Shown piece after piece: positions 1-7,104 of a DNA stretch of 39,779 nt. The notes beneath the pieces are model-generated. The model was not told where the DNA came from, did no database searches, and worked only from the letters and a program-made list of their open reading frames with translations. The position numbers and the translations under genes were made by a program. Position 1 is the first letter of the stretch, and each line of letters starts with the position of its first letter. The stretch spans positions 1 to 39,779 of the IMG/VR virus record IMGVR_UViG_3300031236_000021; one strand, 5' to 3'. The stretch is from a virus.

Positions 1-74
1 GATGCCGTGCGCTCTGATACCGCTCGCGGAACGCTGACTAAGATCCGAGGATACCCGCTCTTGTGGTGGCAGCC

Positions 75-760
75 CTCGGGAGGTCTCACCGATCGGTAAG
101 GTCTCTCGGGGCGGACTTCGCAGCGTGGCTCCTCGCGGAGGGGCTCCGCTCGGGAGGTCTCACCGATCGGTAAGGTCTCTCGGGGCGTCGCCTTCGGCCG
201 GCTCACGCTCGAGGACTGGGCCCTCGGGAGGTCTCACCGATCGGTAAGGTCTCTCGGGTGATGGGCGCGGACGAGCATGCGGGTCTCCGTGGTAAGGGCT
301 CGGGAGGTCTCACCGATCGGTAAGGTCTCTCGGGGCGCAGCCGGAGTAATTGCCCGGCACAAGCGCACCGCGGCTCGGGAGGTCTCACCGATCGGTAAGG
401 TCTCTCGGGACGAGATGACGACCCACGGGAGACTACCAAACGCGCGCTCGGGAGGTCTCACCGATCGGTAAGGTCTCTCGGGAGCGGGGGCGACGGCGGC
501 AACCCGGGCGGTTACGGCGCTCGGGAGGTCTCACCGATCGGTAAGGTCTCTCGGGGGCCCCCTGACCCTTCCGCGGTCATGAGGGCGGGAGCCTCGGGAG
601 GTCTCACCGATCGGTAAGGTCTCTCGGGTCGCCCGACGCTCGGACGATGGGCTCGGGAGGTCTCACCGATCGGTAAGGTCTCTCGGGAGCTCAAGGCGAC
701 GAGGGGCAGTCTCGGGAGGTCTCACTCGGGAGGTCTCACCGATCGGTAAGGTCTCTCGGG
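75..760. CRISPR. CRISPR-like array, 10 perfect 36-base repeats, no cas genes
   Basis: Ten identical 36-base repeats start at 75, 149, 223, 299, 374, 447, 520, 593, 652 and 725. Intervening sequences are unique: 38, 38, 40, 39, 37, 37 and 37 bases for the first seven, then 23 and 23. A truncated 14-base repeat (711-724) abuts the last full repeat. Each repeat has a central perfect palindrome, ACCGATCGGT, flanked by two directly repeated AGGTCTC blocks, with CTCGGG at one end and TCGGG at the other. The form fits a CRISPR array. Against it: the ends are not the usual GTTTC/GAAAC type, the outer blocks are direct rather than inverted, two intervals are only 23 bases, and no cas gene is in the window. 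An iteron, operator or partition-site array is the main alternative. Confidence 0.5.
711..724. repeat. Truncated array repeat
   Basis: The first 14 bases of the 36-base array unit occur here and run straight into a complete unit at 725, without a spacer. This looks like a recombination or slippage scar at the gene-proximal end of the array. The 59-base spacing from 593 to 652 and from 652 to 711 is the same, so the last units may have been copied by tandem duplication rather than by spacer acquisition. Confidence 0.8.
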
Positions 761-762
761 AT

Positions 763-769
763 GAAGGAG
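763..769 (+). promoter_or_regulatory. Ribosome binding site deciding start at 778
   Basis: GAAGGAG lies eight bases before the ATG at 778, which favours that codon over the in-frame GTG at 769 that overlaps this site. It begins only two bases after the last array repeat ends, so the 5' end of the message probably contains or abuts array sequence. Confidence 0.6.
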
Positions 770-777
770 TGCGAGTG

Positions 778-2361
778 ATGCTCACGCCAGTGAACCAGAC
801 CGACGTGGACGACGGCTACGACGCGCTCGCGCTGACCGTGCGCGCGAGGATCGCGAACGTCACGCAGTCCCAGGAGCCGGTCTTCGCGACGAGCGTCGAC
901 CCGAAGGCGCTCTGGGGCCACTTCCTCCACAACCTGCCCGAGGATCGGCGCCAGCACTACAACTGCCGGGCGTGCGCCAAGTTCGTCGAGACCTACGGCG
1001 GTCTCGTCACGATCGACGAGTCCGGCCGCGAGTGGCCGCTCGTCTGGTCGCTGTCCGTTGCAGTCCCCGAGGCGTTCAGCCGCGCGTGGGCGGACCTCGC
1101 CGCGCTCTCGGTCGCCGGGTCCGTGACCAGCGTCTTCCTCTCGCCCGACGCCGTCTGGGGCCAGCCCGAGACGCCCGACAAGAAGCGCGGCGTCACTTGG
1201 CGCCACCTCTCCGCCGCGAACTTCCGCGCCTTCCGCCACCCGCTCCTCACGGCGGGGCAGAAGATGGCCGAGCTGCGCGAGGAGCGGAAGATGCTCCTCG
1301 GCGCGCTGCGCGACTTCCCCAAGTCGCTCGTCGACGAGGCGGTGCGCGTGCTTCGCTCGGACGCGCTCAGTCGCTCCGAGAAGGCGCTCGCAGTCGCGGA
1401 GTGGTTCGCGCAGCGCCACGGCGAGAACTCGGGCCAGACCTGGCGCGCCGTCGCGGCGGCACCCACCGGATTCTGTCACGTCCGCTCGACCATGATCGGC
1501 ACGCTGCTCGAGGACTTGAAGTCGGGGCTCGGCTTCGAGGCCGTCTCGCGCCGCTGGGGCGAGAAGATGCACCCCCTCCAGTATCAGCGCCCGCAGGCTG
1601 CCCCGAGCGTCGATCAGGTCCGGGTGGCGGAGGAGACCGTGGAGAAGCTCGGCGTCGCGCGCTCGCTCAAGAGGCGGTTCGCGCGGCTCGAGGACGTGCC
1701 GGAGTCGGCTCGGATCTGGCAACCGAAGCCCGCGGCTCCTTCCCAGGCCGGAGCGTCCGGCGTCTTCGGCCACCTCCTCCACGCGCAACAGGCGCCCAAG
1801 CTGGTCCTGCCGTCACAGAGGATCACGTGGGACAAGTTCCGGCGAACCGTCCTCGAGACGGCGCGAACGCTCGAGGTCGAGTGCCCGCGAGTCGGCGCCT
1901 ACTACGGGCTCGTGACGGCGGAGGATCCCGACGCGCCGCCGATCCTCCAGTGGGACGGAGACCCGCGTTGTCCCGTCTCGTGGTATTTCTACCCCGGCGG
2001 ATCGGCCGCCAGCCGTTGGGGGATCTCGGCGGACTGGCAACCCGTCGCCGCCGTCTTCGAGTCGCCGCACCAGTGGCACCACCCGGAGCGGTTCCGGCAC
2101 CAGCCGTGGAACGCCCTCTTCGCCGTCTCGGCCATGCACGACCAGGAGCACCACGGGCGCGGCCTCGCGCTGTTCCCGGAGAACCTCCGCGCCGAGCTGC
2201 ACGGGATCAGGTCCGTCGTCGAGGCGCACTCGAAGACCGGCACGATCACGGGCGCCGGGACGGCGAACGGGCTCGCGTTCGCGTTCGGCGGCACGCATTC
2301 GAGCGAGGTCACGGTGCGCGTCGACGGCACGGACCGCTACACGATCGACAGGAGGGACTGA
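778..2361 (+). CDS. Conserved phage hypothetical protein
   Basis: A 527-residue protein of unknown function. Near the N-terminus a CxxC pair (NCRACAKF) follows the segment HFLHNLPEDRRQHY, possibly a metal site. The middle is helical and charged. The C-terminal third has a motif reading FPENLRAELHGIRSVVEAHS followed by a Gly/Thr-rich stretch, a pattern I recall from uncharacterised phage proteins, without known activity. The ATG at 778 is chosen over a GTG at 769 because of a well-spaced GAAGGAG. It is the first gene after the repeat array, reads away from it, and is followed three bases later by a small basic gene. It has no signal peptide or membrane segment. It could be an early-expressed protein; no function is assigned. 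Confidence 0.85.
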   Translation: MLTPVNQTDVDDGYDALALTVRARIANVTQSQEPVFATSVDPKALWGHFLHNLPEDRRQHYNCRACAKFVETYGGLVTIDESGREWPLVWSLSVAVPEAFSRAWADLAALSVAGSVTSVFLSPDAVWGQPETPDKKRGVTWRHLSAANFRAFRHPLLTAGQKMAELREERKMLLGALRDFPKSLVDEAVRVLRSDALSRSEKALAVAEWFAQRHGENSGQTWRAVAAAPTGFCHVRSTMIGTLLEDLKSGLGFEAVSRRWGEKMHPLQYQRPQAAPSVDQVRVAEETVEKLGVARSLKRRFARLEDVPESARIWQPKPAAPSQAGASGVFGHLLHAQQAPKLVLPSQRITWDKFRRTVLETARTLEVECPRVGAYYGLVTAEDPDAPPILQWDGDPRCPVSWYFYPGGSAASRWGISADWQPVAAVFESPHQWHHPERFRHQPWNALFAVSAMHDQEHHGRGLALFPENLRAELHGIRSVVEAHSKTGTITGAGTANGLAFAFGGTHSSEVTVRVDGTDRYTIDRRD

Positions 2362-2364
2362 GCC

Positions 2365-2631
2365 GTGAACCGCCGCATCGCCCGCAAGATCGCCAAGCGG
2401 ATCAACGCCGGAGCCCAGTGCCCGCGTCGCCACGGTCGCGGCTACACGGAGGCCACGCGCTACCGGGCGCATCACAAGCTCGTGCCGCACCAGACCGGTG
2501 GCGTCGTCGAGTCGTTCGACTACGGGCGAGGTCTCGCGGAGATCCTATGGGACTTGTGGTGGAGCGCGTGGAGGGCTACGGCTGGAAGCGCAAGCTTACC
2601 CCGTGAGCAAGTCGCACATCGCCCCGAGTAG
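2365..2631 (+). CDS. Small basic hypothetical protein
   Basis: An 88-residue protein starting at GTG 2365, with AGGAGGG about nine bases upstream inside the end of the previous gene. The N-terminal half is very rich in Arg, Lys and His (RRIARKIAKR, then RRHGRGYTEATRYRAHHK), suggesting nucleic-acid contact. The C-terminal half has a Trp-rich stretch (LWDLWWSAWRA) that could be amphipathic. No family was recognised. Its 3' end overlaps the convergent ATP-grasp gene by 36 bases, so the exact C-terminus is less certain than the N-terminus. It probably forms one unit with the upstream 527-residue protein. Confidence 0.6.
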   Translation: MNRRIARKIAKRINAGAQCPRRHGRGYTEATRYRAHHKLVPHQTGGVVESFDYGRGLAEILWDLWWSAWRATAGSASLPREQVAHRPE

Positions 2632-3558
2632 CTCGCCCGGCTCGAAGGCGTCGGCGGTCCACAGGAACAGGCCCTGCACGTTCGTCTCCAGCGCCACGTA
2701 GCGTCCCTCCGGCGTCACGATCAGGTCCGCAGTCCCCATGGCGAGCCCGAGCGCCCGGTGCCACGCGACGATCTTAGCCTCCACGTCGGCAGGGAGGGCG
2801 TGCCGCGTATGGCGCACCGAGCAATAGGCGTGGCGGTAGTCGACGAGTGCCCGCGGGTCGTTCTGCGAGTCGATCTCGCACGCGAACACGCGGTCCCCGA
2901 GCACTGTCGCACGGATCTCGCAGCGCTTCGCGATCTTCTCCTGAAATATGCCAGGGCAGTGGGCGACCGCCGTGATCTGCGGGAAGCGCTCGGGCGTGAT
3001 CTCGGAGGTGAAGATCGCTGGGAGCTCGCCTGGTGGGTCGGCCGGGGTCCGCTGCCTCGATGCGAAGGCCTTGTAGATGCTCGGTTGCTCAGCGCAGAAG
3101 GCGAGCGCCTTCACTGGATCGTTCGTGATGAGCGTGCGAGGTATCTCGAGGCCGCACGCGCGCGCGACCTGAATCTGGCGGATCTTGCCCCATCCGGCGT
3201 CGGTCAGCGTCGCGGCCGCGATCGGGTTCACCCATCGTCGGTCCTCGAGGGCCTGGGCGAGGCCGACGAGGCACTGTAGCGCCTCGTTGACCGCCCACCA
3301 TCGATCCGTGAGCGGAGGTGGGTCGGGATGCGGCCACCGCCGTAGCCAGACCGTCTCTGCGTCGTCGAGGTCGAAGCCGCCAGCGGCGCGATCGATGACG
3401 GCCGTCATGTCGGCTCCCGCATCGAAGCGCACGGAGAGGCGTGCGCGCTGGGGGAGCTCGGAGAGGTCGAGGACATCCACGCGCTTACCGCGGCGGCGTA
3501 GTTCGGCCGCTACGGGCGCGACGTGGTCGTCCGTGGGGCTTCCGATGATGAGGATCAT
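2596..3558 (-). CDS. ATP-grasp ligase, graspetide synthetase (MvdC/MvdD) type
   Basis: A 320-residue ATP-grasp enzyme of the kind that makes ester or amide crosslinks between side chains of peptides (microviridin/graspetide synthetases). Visible landmarks in order: VWLRR at 70-74, NP at 111-112, K125 and Q128, GLEIPRTLITNDP at 136-148, K163, IFQEKIAK at 204-211, CEIR at 213-216, IDSQ at 229-232, DYR at 240-242 (a D-x-R motif, which in graspetide synthetases contacts the precursor), DLIVTPEG from 278, and metal-site E291 and N293. Length fits the family. The start codon overlaps the stop of the 1,180-residue fibre-like gene as ATGA, so the two are translationally coupled, pointing to that protein as the likely substrate. 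RimK-like glutamate ligation is the alternative; the VWLRR and IDSQ...DYR motifs favour graspetide chemistry. Confidence 0.85.
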   Translation of the reverse strand: MILIIGSPTDDHVAPVAAELRRRGKRVDVLDLSELPQRARLSVRFDAGADMTAVIDRAAGGFDLDDAETVWLRRWPHPDPPPLTDRWWAVNEALQCLVGLAQALEDRRWVNPIAAATLTDAGWGKIRQIQVARACGLEIPRTLITNDPVKALAFCAEQPSIYKAFASRQRTPADPPGELPAIFTSEITPERFPQITAVAHCPGIFQEKIAKRCEIRATVLGDRVFACEIDSQNDPRALVDYRHAYCSVRHTRHALPADVEAKIVAWHRALGLAMGTADLIVTPEGRYVALETNVQGLFLWTADAFEPGELLGAMCDLLTG

Positions 3559-6500
3559 ATTGAGAACCGGAACACTTGGCCGCTCGCCCCGGCAGCTCCG
3601 GCCGTCGGGGCGTCGGGTCCTAGGAATCCGGCCGGGTTGTAGGCGGCACTACCGGCGCCGCCTGTCGCTGTGATGGTCCCCGCCGAGATCGAGGAGCCAG
3701 ACGCGCCGTAGACCAGGATCACGAGGCCGCCCGCGCCGCCACCGCCTCCGCCCGAGTTACTGCTGTCGTTCGTGCCCTCGAGCGTGCCGCTACCGCCGAA
3801 CGCGGCGCCGCCGTTGGCCGTGATGGCGGCCCCGGAGTCAACGATCAGCGTGCCCACCGCGAGGTAGACGACTCCGCCGCCGCCTCCGCCGGACCCGCTG
3901 TAAATGAAGCTGCCGGATGGGACGGTCTGCCCGAGAGTGCACCCCCCATTGCCCCCTCCCCCCCCGCCGCGGAACTGCGATAGGATCCCCTCAACGAAGC
4001 TCCCACCGAGTTGAGCCCACGTGAGGCCGTGCGGCGATCCGACGGCGCCCGTGGTCGGCGTCGACGTGCCGCCCGCGCCTCCGGCCGACGTTCCGCCGAC
4101 CTTGTAGGCCTGGCCGCCAGCTCCGCCCGCGCCACCCCATCCGTTCGTGGCGTTGCCGCCAGCGACCCCGACCTCGGTGGCGTTGGCGCCTGAGATCAGC
4201 CAGCCGTTCTCGCCGTTCGCGCCACCCCCGAGATCGCCGGCTGGCGCACCCGCTCCGCCAAAGTTCGGCGTCGTGGCTGAGGACCCGTTGTTGAAAATCA
4301 GCCCCGAGGTTGGCAGCGTGCACGTGCCGGTGCAAAAGATCATGAAGCCGGCCGTATTGAGCAGGTATGGGACGCCGGCGCCGTAGGTCGCCGGGAACGT
4401 CATCGAGGTGTAGTAGACGGTGCGCGTCAGCGTATAGACGCCGCTCGCGTAGGAGCAGCCCGCGACCGCGCTACCGTTGAAGTCCGCCGCTCCGTCGCTG
4501 CCGTCGCCCCAGAATCCTCCGGCCGTCGTCGTGCCATTCGATCCCCAGGTGACGGTGCCGTCGCCGTTCGATATCGGGACCTGGCCATTGGTGCCGTCCT
4601 TCCCGTTGCATAGCTCGCCGCCCCAGGCGTAGGTGTTCTGCGCCGTGTAGTTGAGGAGCAGCGCCGCTTCGTCGGAGAAGGACCCGGTCGCCCCGGCGTA
4701 GTCCCACTCGCACGTCGTAGTCGATCGGTTGAGCCAGACGAAGCCGTTCTTGGGGAGGCCGTTCTGTCCAGGCGTCCCCACCGAGAGCGACGCCGGGAAG
4801 ACGGCGCAGACCGTCGTGGGGATCGTATCGGGCGTCGGGCCCTGGGTGCCGGCCTGGATCGCCTTGATGTCCTGGTTGGGGGCGTGGAGCGCCCACCCGC
4901 CGCGCCCGACCCCGCCAGAATACTGCCCGACTCCGTCGCCTCCGCCCTCCGAGGTCTCCGCCGTGCCGCTCGACTGATCGTTGAACGCGGCGAGGACGCC
5001 CGAGATCGGCGTGGGCGCGTTGTATGCGGCGAGTTGTGCCGGCGAGAGCCCGGTCGTGTATCCGCGGGTGTCGGGTCCGTTGCAAGCGACCGCGCGCGCG
5101 AGGAGGCCCGAGGATGCGACCTCAAGCGGCGATCGGACGAAGCCACGGTCGAAAAAGATCGTGGGGCCATTGCTTGGCGTGGCTCCGACCCCATTTATTA
5201 CATACCCTGGGCCATAGTTAATGTCTTGGATGACCTTTACCAATCTAGGGATCGTGAACCCGTTCGACCGAGGGAGATAACCTCCGACTCCACCGCCTCC
5301 ACTCGCTGGGTTGTCGCCGCCAAGCCCACCCAACCCGCTACCACCAACCTGATAACCTCCGACTCCACCGCCTCCACTCGCTGGGTTGTCGCCGCCAAGC
5401 CCACCCAACCCGCTACCACCAACCTCTGATCCCGTGGCCACCGCAACGCTAGGAGGATTGCCAAGCGTGAGACCGCCGAACGTCGTGAGCGGAGGCAGCG
5501 CTACGTAGTTGGATGTCGTGTAGCTTCCGCCGGGATTGGATGTCGTGTAGCTTCCGCCGGGACCGACCGTTGGATTGAGTTCTCCGCCCTTGATGTCTCC
5601 GAATTCGAAAACGGGCTTGGTGCCGTCGGCGAGTGCCGCCGCCACTGGCTTGCTACCAGCAGCGTCGTCTGCGGATCCGTATTCCTTCCCTTGATCCTTA
5701 GCGGATCCGTAGTCCTTACCCCCGTCCTTGCCAGCGTCCTTACCGCTTGCCGATCCATCCTTTCCGCTGGCTCCGTAGTCCTTGCCCCCGTCCTTGCCGC
5801 CGTCCTTCCCTCCATACTTGCTGGGCGTCCTGTATGGAGTCGTCACGTCAAACGGGACCGCGGTCTCCCACTTCCTGAGCCCGACGAGTTGCCCCGAGAG
5901 GAAGGGGTGTTGGTCGTTCAGGTCGTATCGGAAGAGCGTCTCGACAAGGAGCGGGCCGCCGGCCGTGGTGGGCACCCACGTGCCGGCCGTCTTGAGGGGC
6001 GCGTCGAACCCGTCACCGTCGATCGGCTGGAGGACGTTCCAGTGCGCGGCGTTGACCGGCTCTGCGTCCTGCGTCGTCGCGATCAGGTGGATGTCCGACG
6101 CCTGTCCGACTGAGTGGCCGCCGAAGCCGCGGCGCGACGTGACGCCGAAGACGCTCTGCACGCCCTGCGTCGAGGGCGGCGGCCCGCTTGTCGTCGTGGG
6201 CGTCGCGCCGGTCACCTCGCTAGGATCGGGCGCGTCGCCCGTGCCGGTCGCCGTGCGGTTCGTGGGCGGCGGCGGCGGCTGGCCGGCGACCTGGTCGACG
6301 ATCACGCCGTAGCCGGCCTGCCCGTCCACGTCGAGGCCGATCTGCCACGCGATCCCGCCCGAGAGCGGCGGCGTCTTTGAGTTGCCGGGCGGGACGCCGC
6401 CGAACGGGAGGAGCCCGGTGAGCGGCAGACGGTAGATCCGGTCCGACGACTGGAGCCTGGCGCGGCGCAGCGGGTCCAGCGCGCCGGCCGGCGTCACGTC

Positions 6501-7097
6501 GTGCTCGACCGTGCCGAGCGAGCCCTCCTGCGCGCCGCCATTCCAGACCGCGACGAGCTGCGTCGACGCCGGCACCGCGGCGATCTGCTGCTGCGTCGTG
6601 TCCGAGAACGGCACGAGGACGACCTGCGTTCCGGCTGGCAGCTGGCCGCCCGACACGGAGACCTTCTGCTGCAAGACGCCCGTATCCGCGATCCAGTCTC
6701 CGGGCGTCGTCGGATCCTCGTGGATCGCCGGCAGCGCGTAGACGCTCCCCGCGACCTGTGACTTGTAGGGGTCGGAGGGCGTGCCCGAGGGCGCCTCCTG
6801 GATCACGCCGGCGAACGCTCCGCCCCAGTAGGGCGCGAGGCGCTGCTGGCCGTTGGGGTCCGCGCCGCCCGACGCATACCACACGGCGCGGTCGATCTCG
6901 TAGCCGACCGAGTTCGGCTCGTCCGGCACGAGGCCGCCCGGTCCGTCGCAGATCAGTAGGAATCCGGTCCCCGGGTCGCGTCCGTGCGAGCGCGCGCACT
7001 TCGTGACGAGGATCTGGTCCGACGGCCACGTCGTCCCTGGCAGCGGGTGGTGCTGCGCTGCGTAGACGCCCTCCTCGTCGACGATCAGGTAGGCCAT
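3555..7097 (-). CDS. Large glycine-rich tail fibre-like protein with internal Lys-Asp repeat segment
   Basis: A 1,180-residue virion-type protein. Residues 1 to about 420 form a non-repetitive N-terminal region, probably for tail attachment, with a proline/threonine-rich linker near 280-315. Residues about 427-480 are a low-complexity run with eight KD and one KE dipeptides separated by Gly, Ser, Ala and Tyr. Two copies of GGSYTTSN follow near 512-529, then a perfectly duplicated 25-residue Gly-rich unit at 558-607. The C-terminal half resembles phage fibres, with Gly-rich blocks such as GGGGGGAGGLVILVYG and several cysteines. The 427-650 segment uses visibly more A/T-rich codons than its flanks. 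The gene lies last among the tail genes and overlaps the ATP-grasp gene by 4 bases. A receptor-binding fibre is the best guess; its modification by the ATP-grasp enzyme is inferred. Confidence 0.75.
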   Translation of the reverse strand: MAYLIVDEEGVYAAQHHPLPGTTWPSDQILVTKCARSHGRDPGTGFLLICDGPGGLVPDEPNSVGYEIDRAVWYASGGADPNGQQRLAPYWGGAFAGVIQEAPSGTPSDPYKSQVAGSVYALPAIHEDPTTPGDWIADTGVLQQKVSVSGGQLPAGTQVVLVPFSDTTQQQIAAVPASTQLVAVWNGGAQEGSLGTVEHDVTPAGALDPLRRARLQSSDRIYRLPLTGLLPFGGVPPGNSKTPPLSGGIAWQIGLDVDGQAGYGVIVDQVAGQPPPPPTNRTATGTGDAPDPSEVTGATPTTTSGPPPSTQGVQSVFGVTSRRGFGGHSVGQASDIHLIATTQDAEPVNAAHWNVLQPIDGDGFDAPLKTAGTWVPTTAGGPLLVETLFRYDLNDQHPFLSGQLVGLRKWETAVPFDVTTPYRTPSKYGGKDGGKDGGKDYGASGKDGSASGKDAGKDGGKDYGSAKDQGKEYGSADDAAGSKPVAAALADGTKPVFEFGDIKGGELNPTVGPGGSYTTSNPGGSYTTSNYVALPPLTTFGGLTLGNPPSVAVATGSEVGGSGLGGLGGDNPASGGGGVGGYQVGGSGLGGLGGDNPASGGGGVGGYLPRSNGFTIPRLVKVIQDINYGPGYVINGVGATPSNGPTIFFDRGFVRSPLEVASSGLLARAVACNGPDTRGYTTGLSPAQLAAYNAPTPISGVLAAFNDQSSGTAETSEGGGDGVGQYSGGVGRGGWALHAPNQDIKAIQAGTQGPTPDTIPTTVCAVFPASLSVGTPGQNGLPKNGFVWLNRSTTTCEWDYAGATGSFSDEAALLLNYTAQNTYAWGGELCNGKDGTNGQVPISNGDGTVTWGSNGTTTAGGFWGDGSDGAADFNGSAVAGCSYASGVYTLTRTVYYTSMTFPATYGAGVPYLLNTAGFMIFCTGTCTLPTSGLIFNNGSSATTPNFGGAGAPAGDLGGGANGENGWLISGANATEVGVAGGNATNGWGGAGGAGGQAYKVGGTSAGGAGGTSTPTTGAVGSPHGLTWAQLGGSFVEGILSQFRGGGGGGNGGCTLGQTVPSGSFIYSGSGGGGGGVVYLAVGTLIVDSGAAITANGGAAFGGSGTLEGTNDSSNSGGGGGGAGGLVILVYGASGSSISAGTITATGGAGSAAYNPAGFLGPDAPTAGAAGASGQVFRFSI
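5276..5425 (-). repeat. Perfect tandem duplication, 2 x 75 bases, inside the fibre gene
   Basis: Bases 5276-5350 and 5351-5425 are identical, giving two copies of a 25-residue Gly-rich unit containing GLGGLGGDNPASGGGG. Perfect identity at the DNA level implies a recent duplication. The unit sits in the A/T-richer part of the fibre gene. Confidence 0.95.
5509..5562 (-). repeat. Perfect tandem duplication, 2 x 27 bases, inside the fibre gene
   Basis: Bases 5509-5535 and 5536-5562 are identical and encode two successive nine-residue units, GGSYTTSN plus one residue. The Ser/Thr cluster would supply hydroxyl groups of the sort used as donors in ester-linked graspetides. Confidence 0.95.
5660..5820 (-). 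repeat. Lys-Asp repeat segment of the fibre gene
   Basis: This stretch encodes residues about 427-480 with imperfect repeats of the form GGKDGGKDYG and SGKDGSASGKD, ending KEYGSADD. Codons vary between copies (GGC/GGG/GGA, GAC/GAT, one CAA and one GAA), so selection on the peptide rather than recent slippage seems to maintain it. Alternating amine and carboxylate side chains are what an amide-forming ATP-grasp ligase could join. Confidence 0.85.
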
Positions 7098-7104
7098 GCG
7101 CCTC

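Noticed and set aside
203-694. Open frames across the repeat array encoding repeated RETLPIGETSR or REVSPIGKVSR peptides on the two strands
   Set aside because: They are read-throughs of the 36-base repeat. Frames shift with spacer length, no ribosome site is present, and both strands give such frames, so a repeat protein is unlikely.
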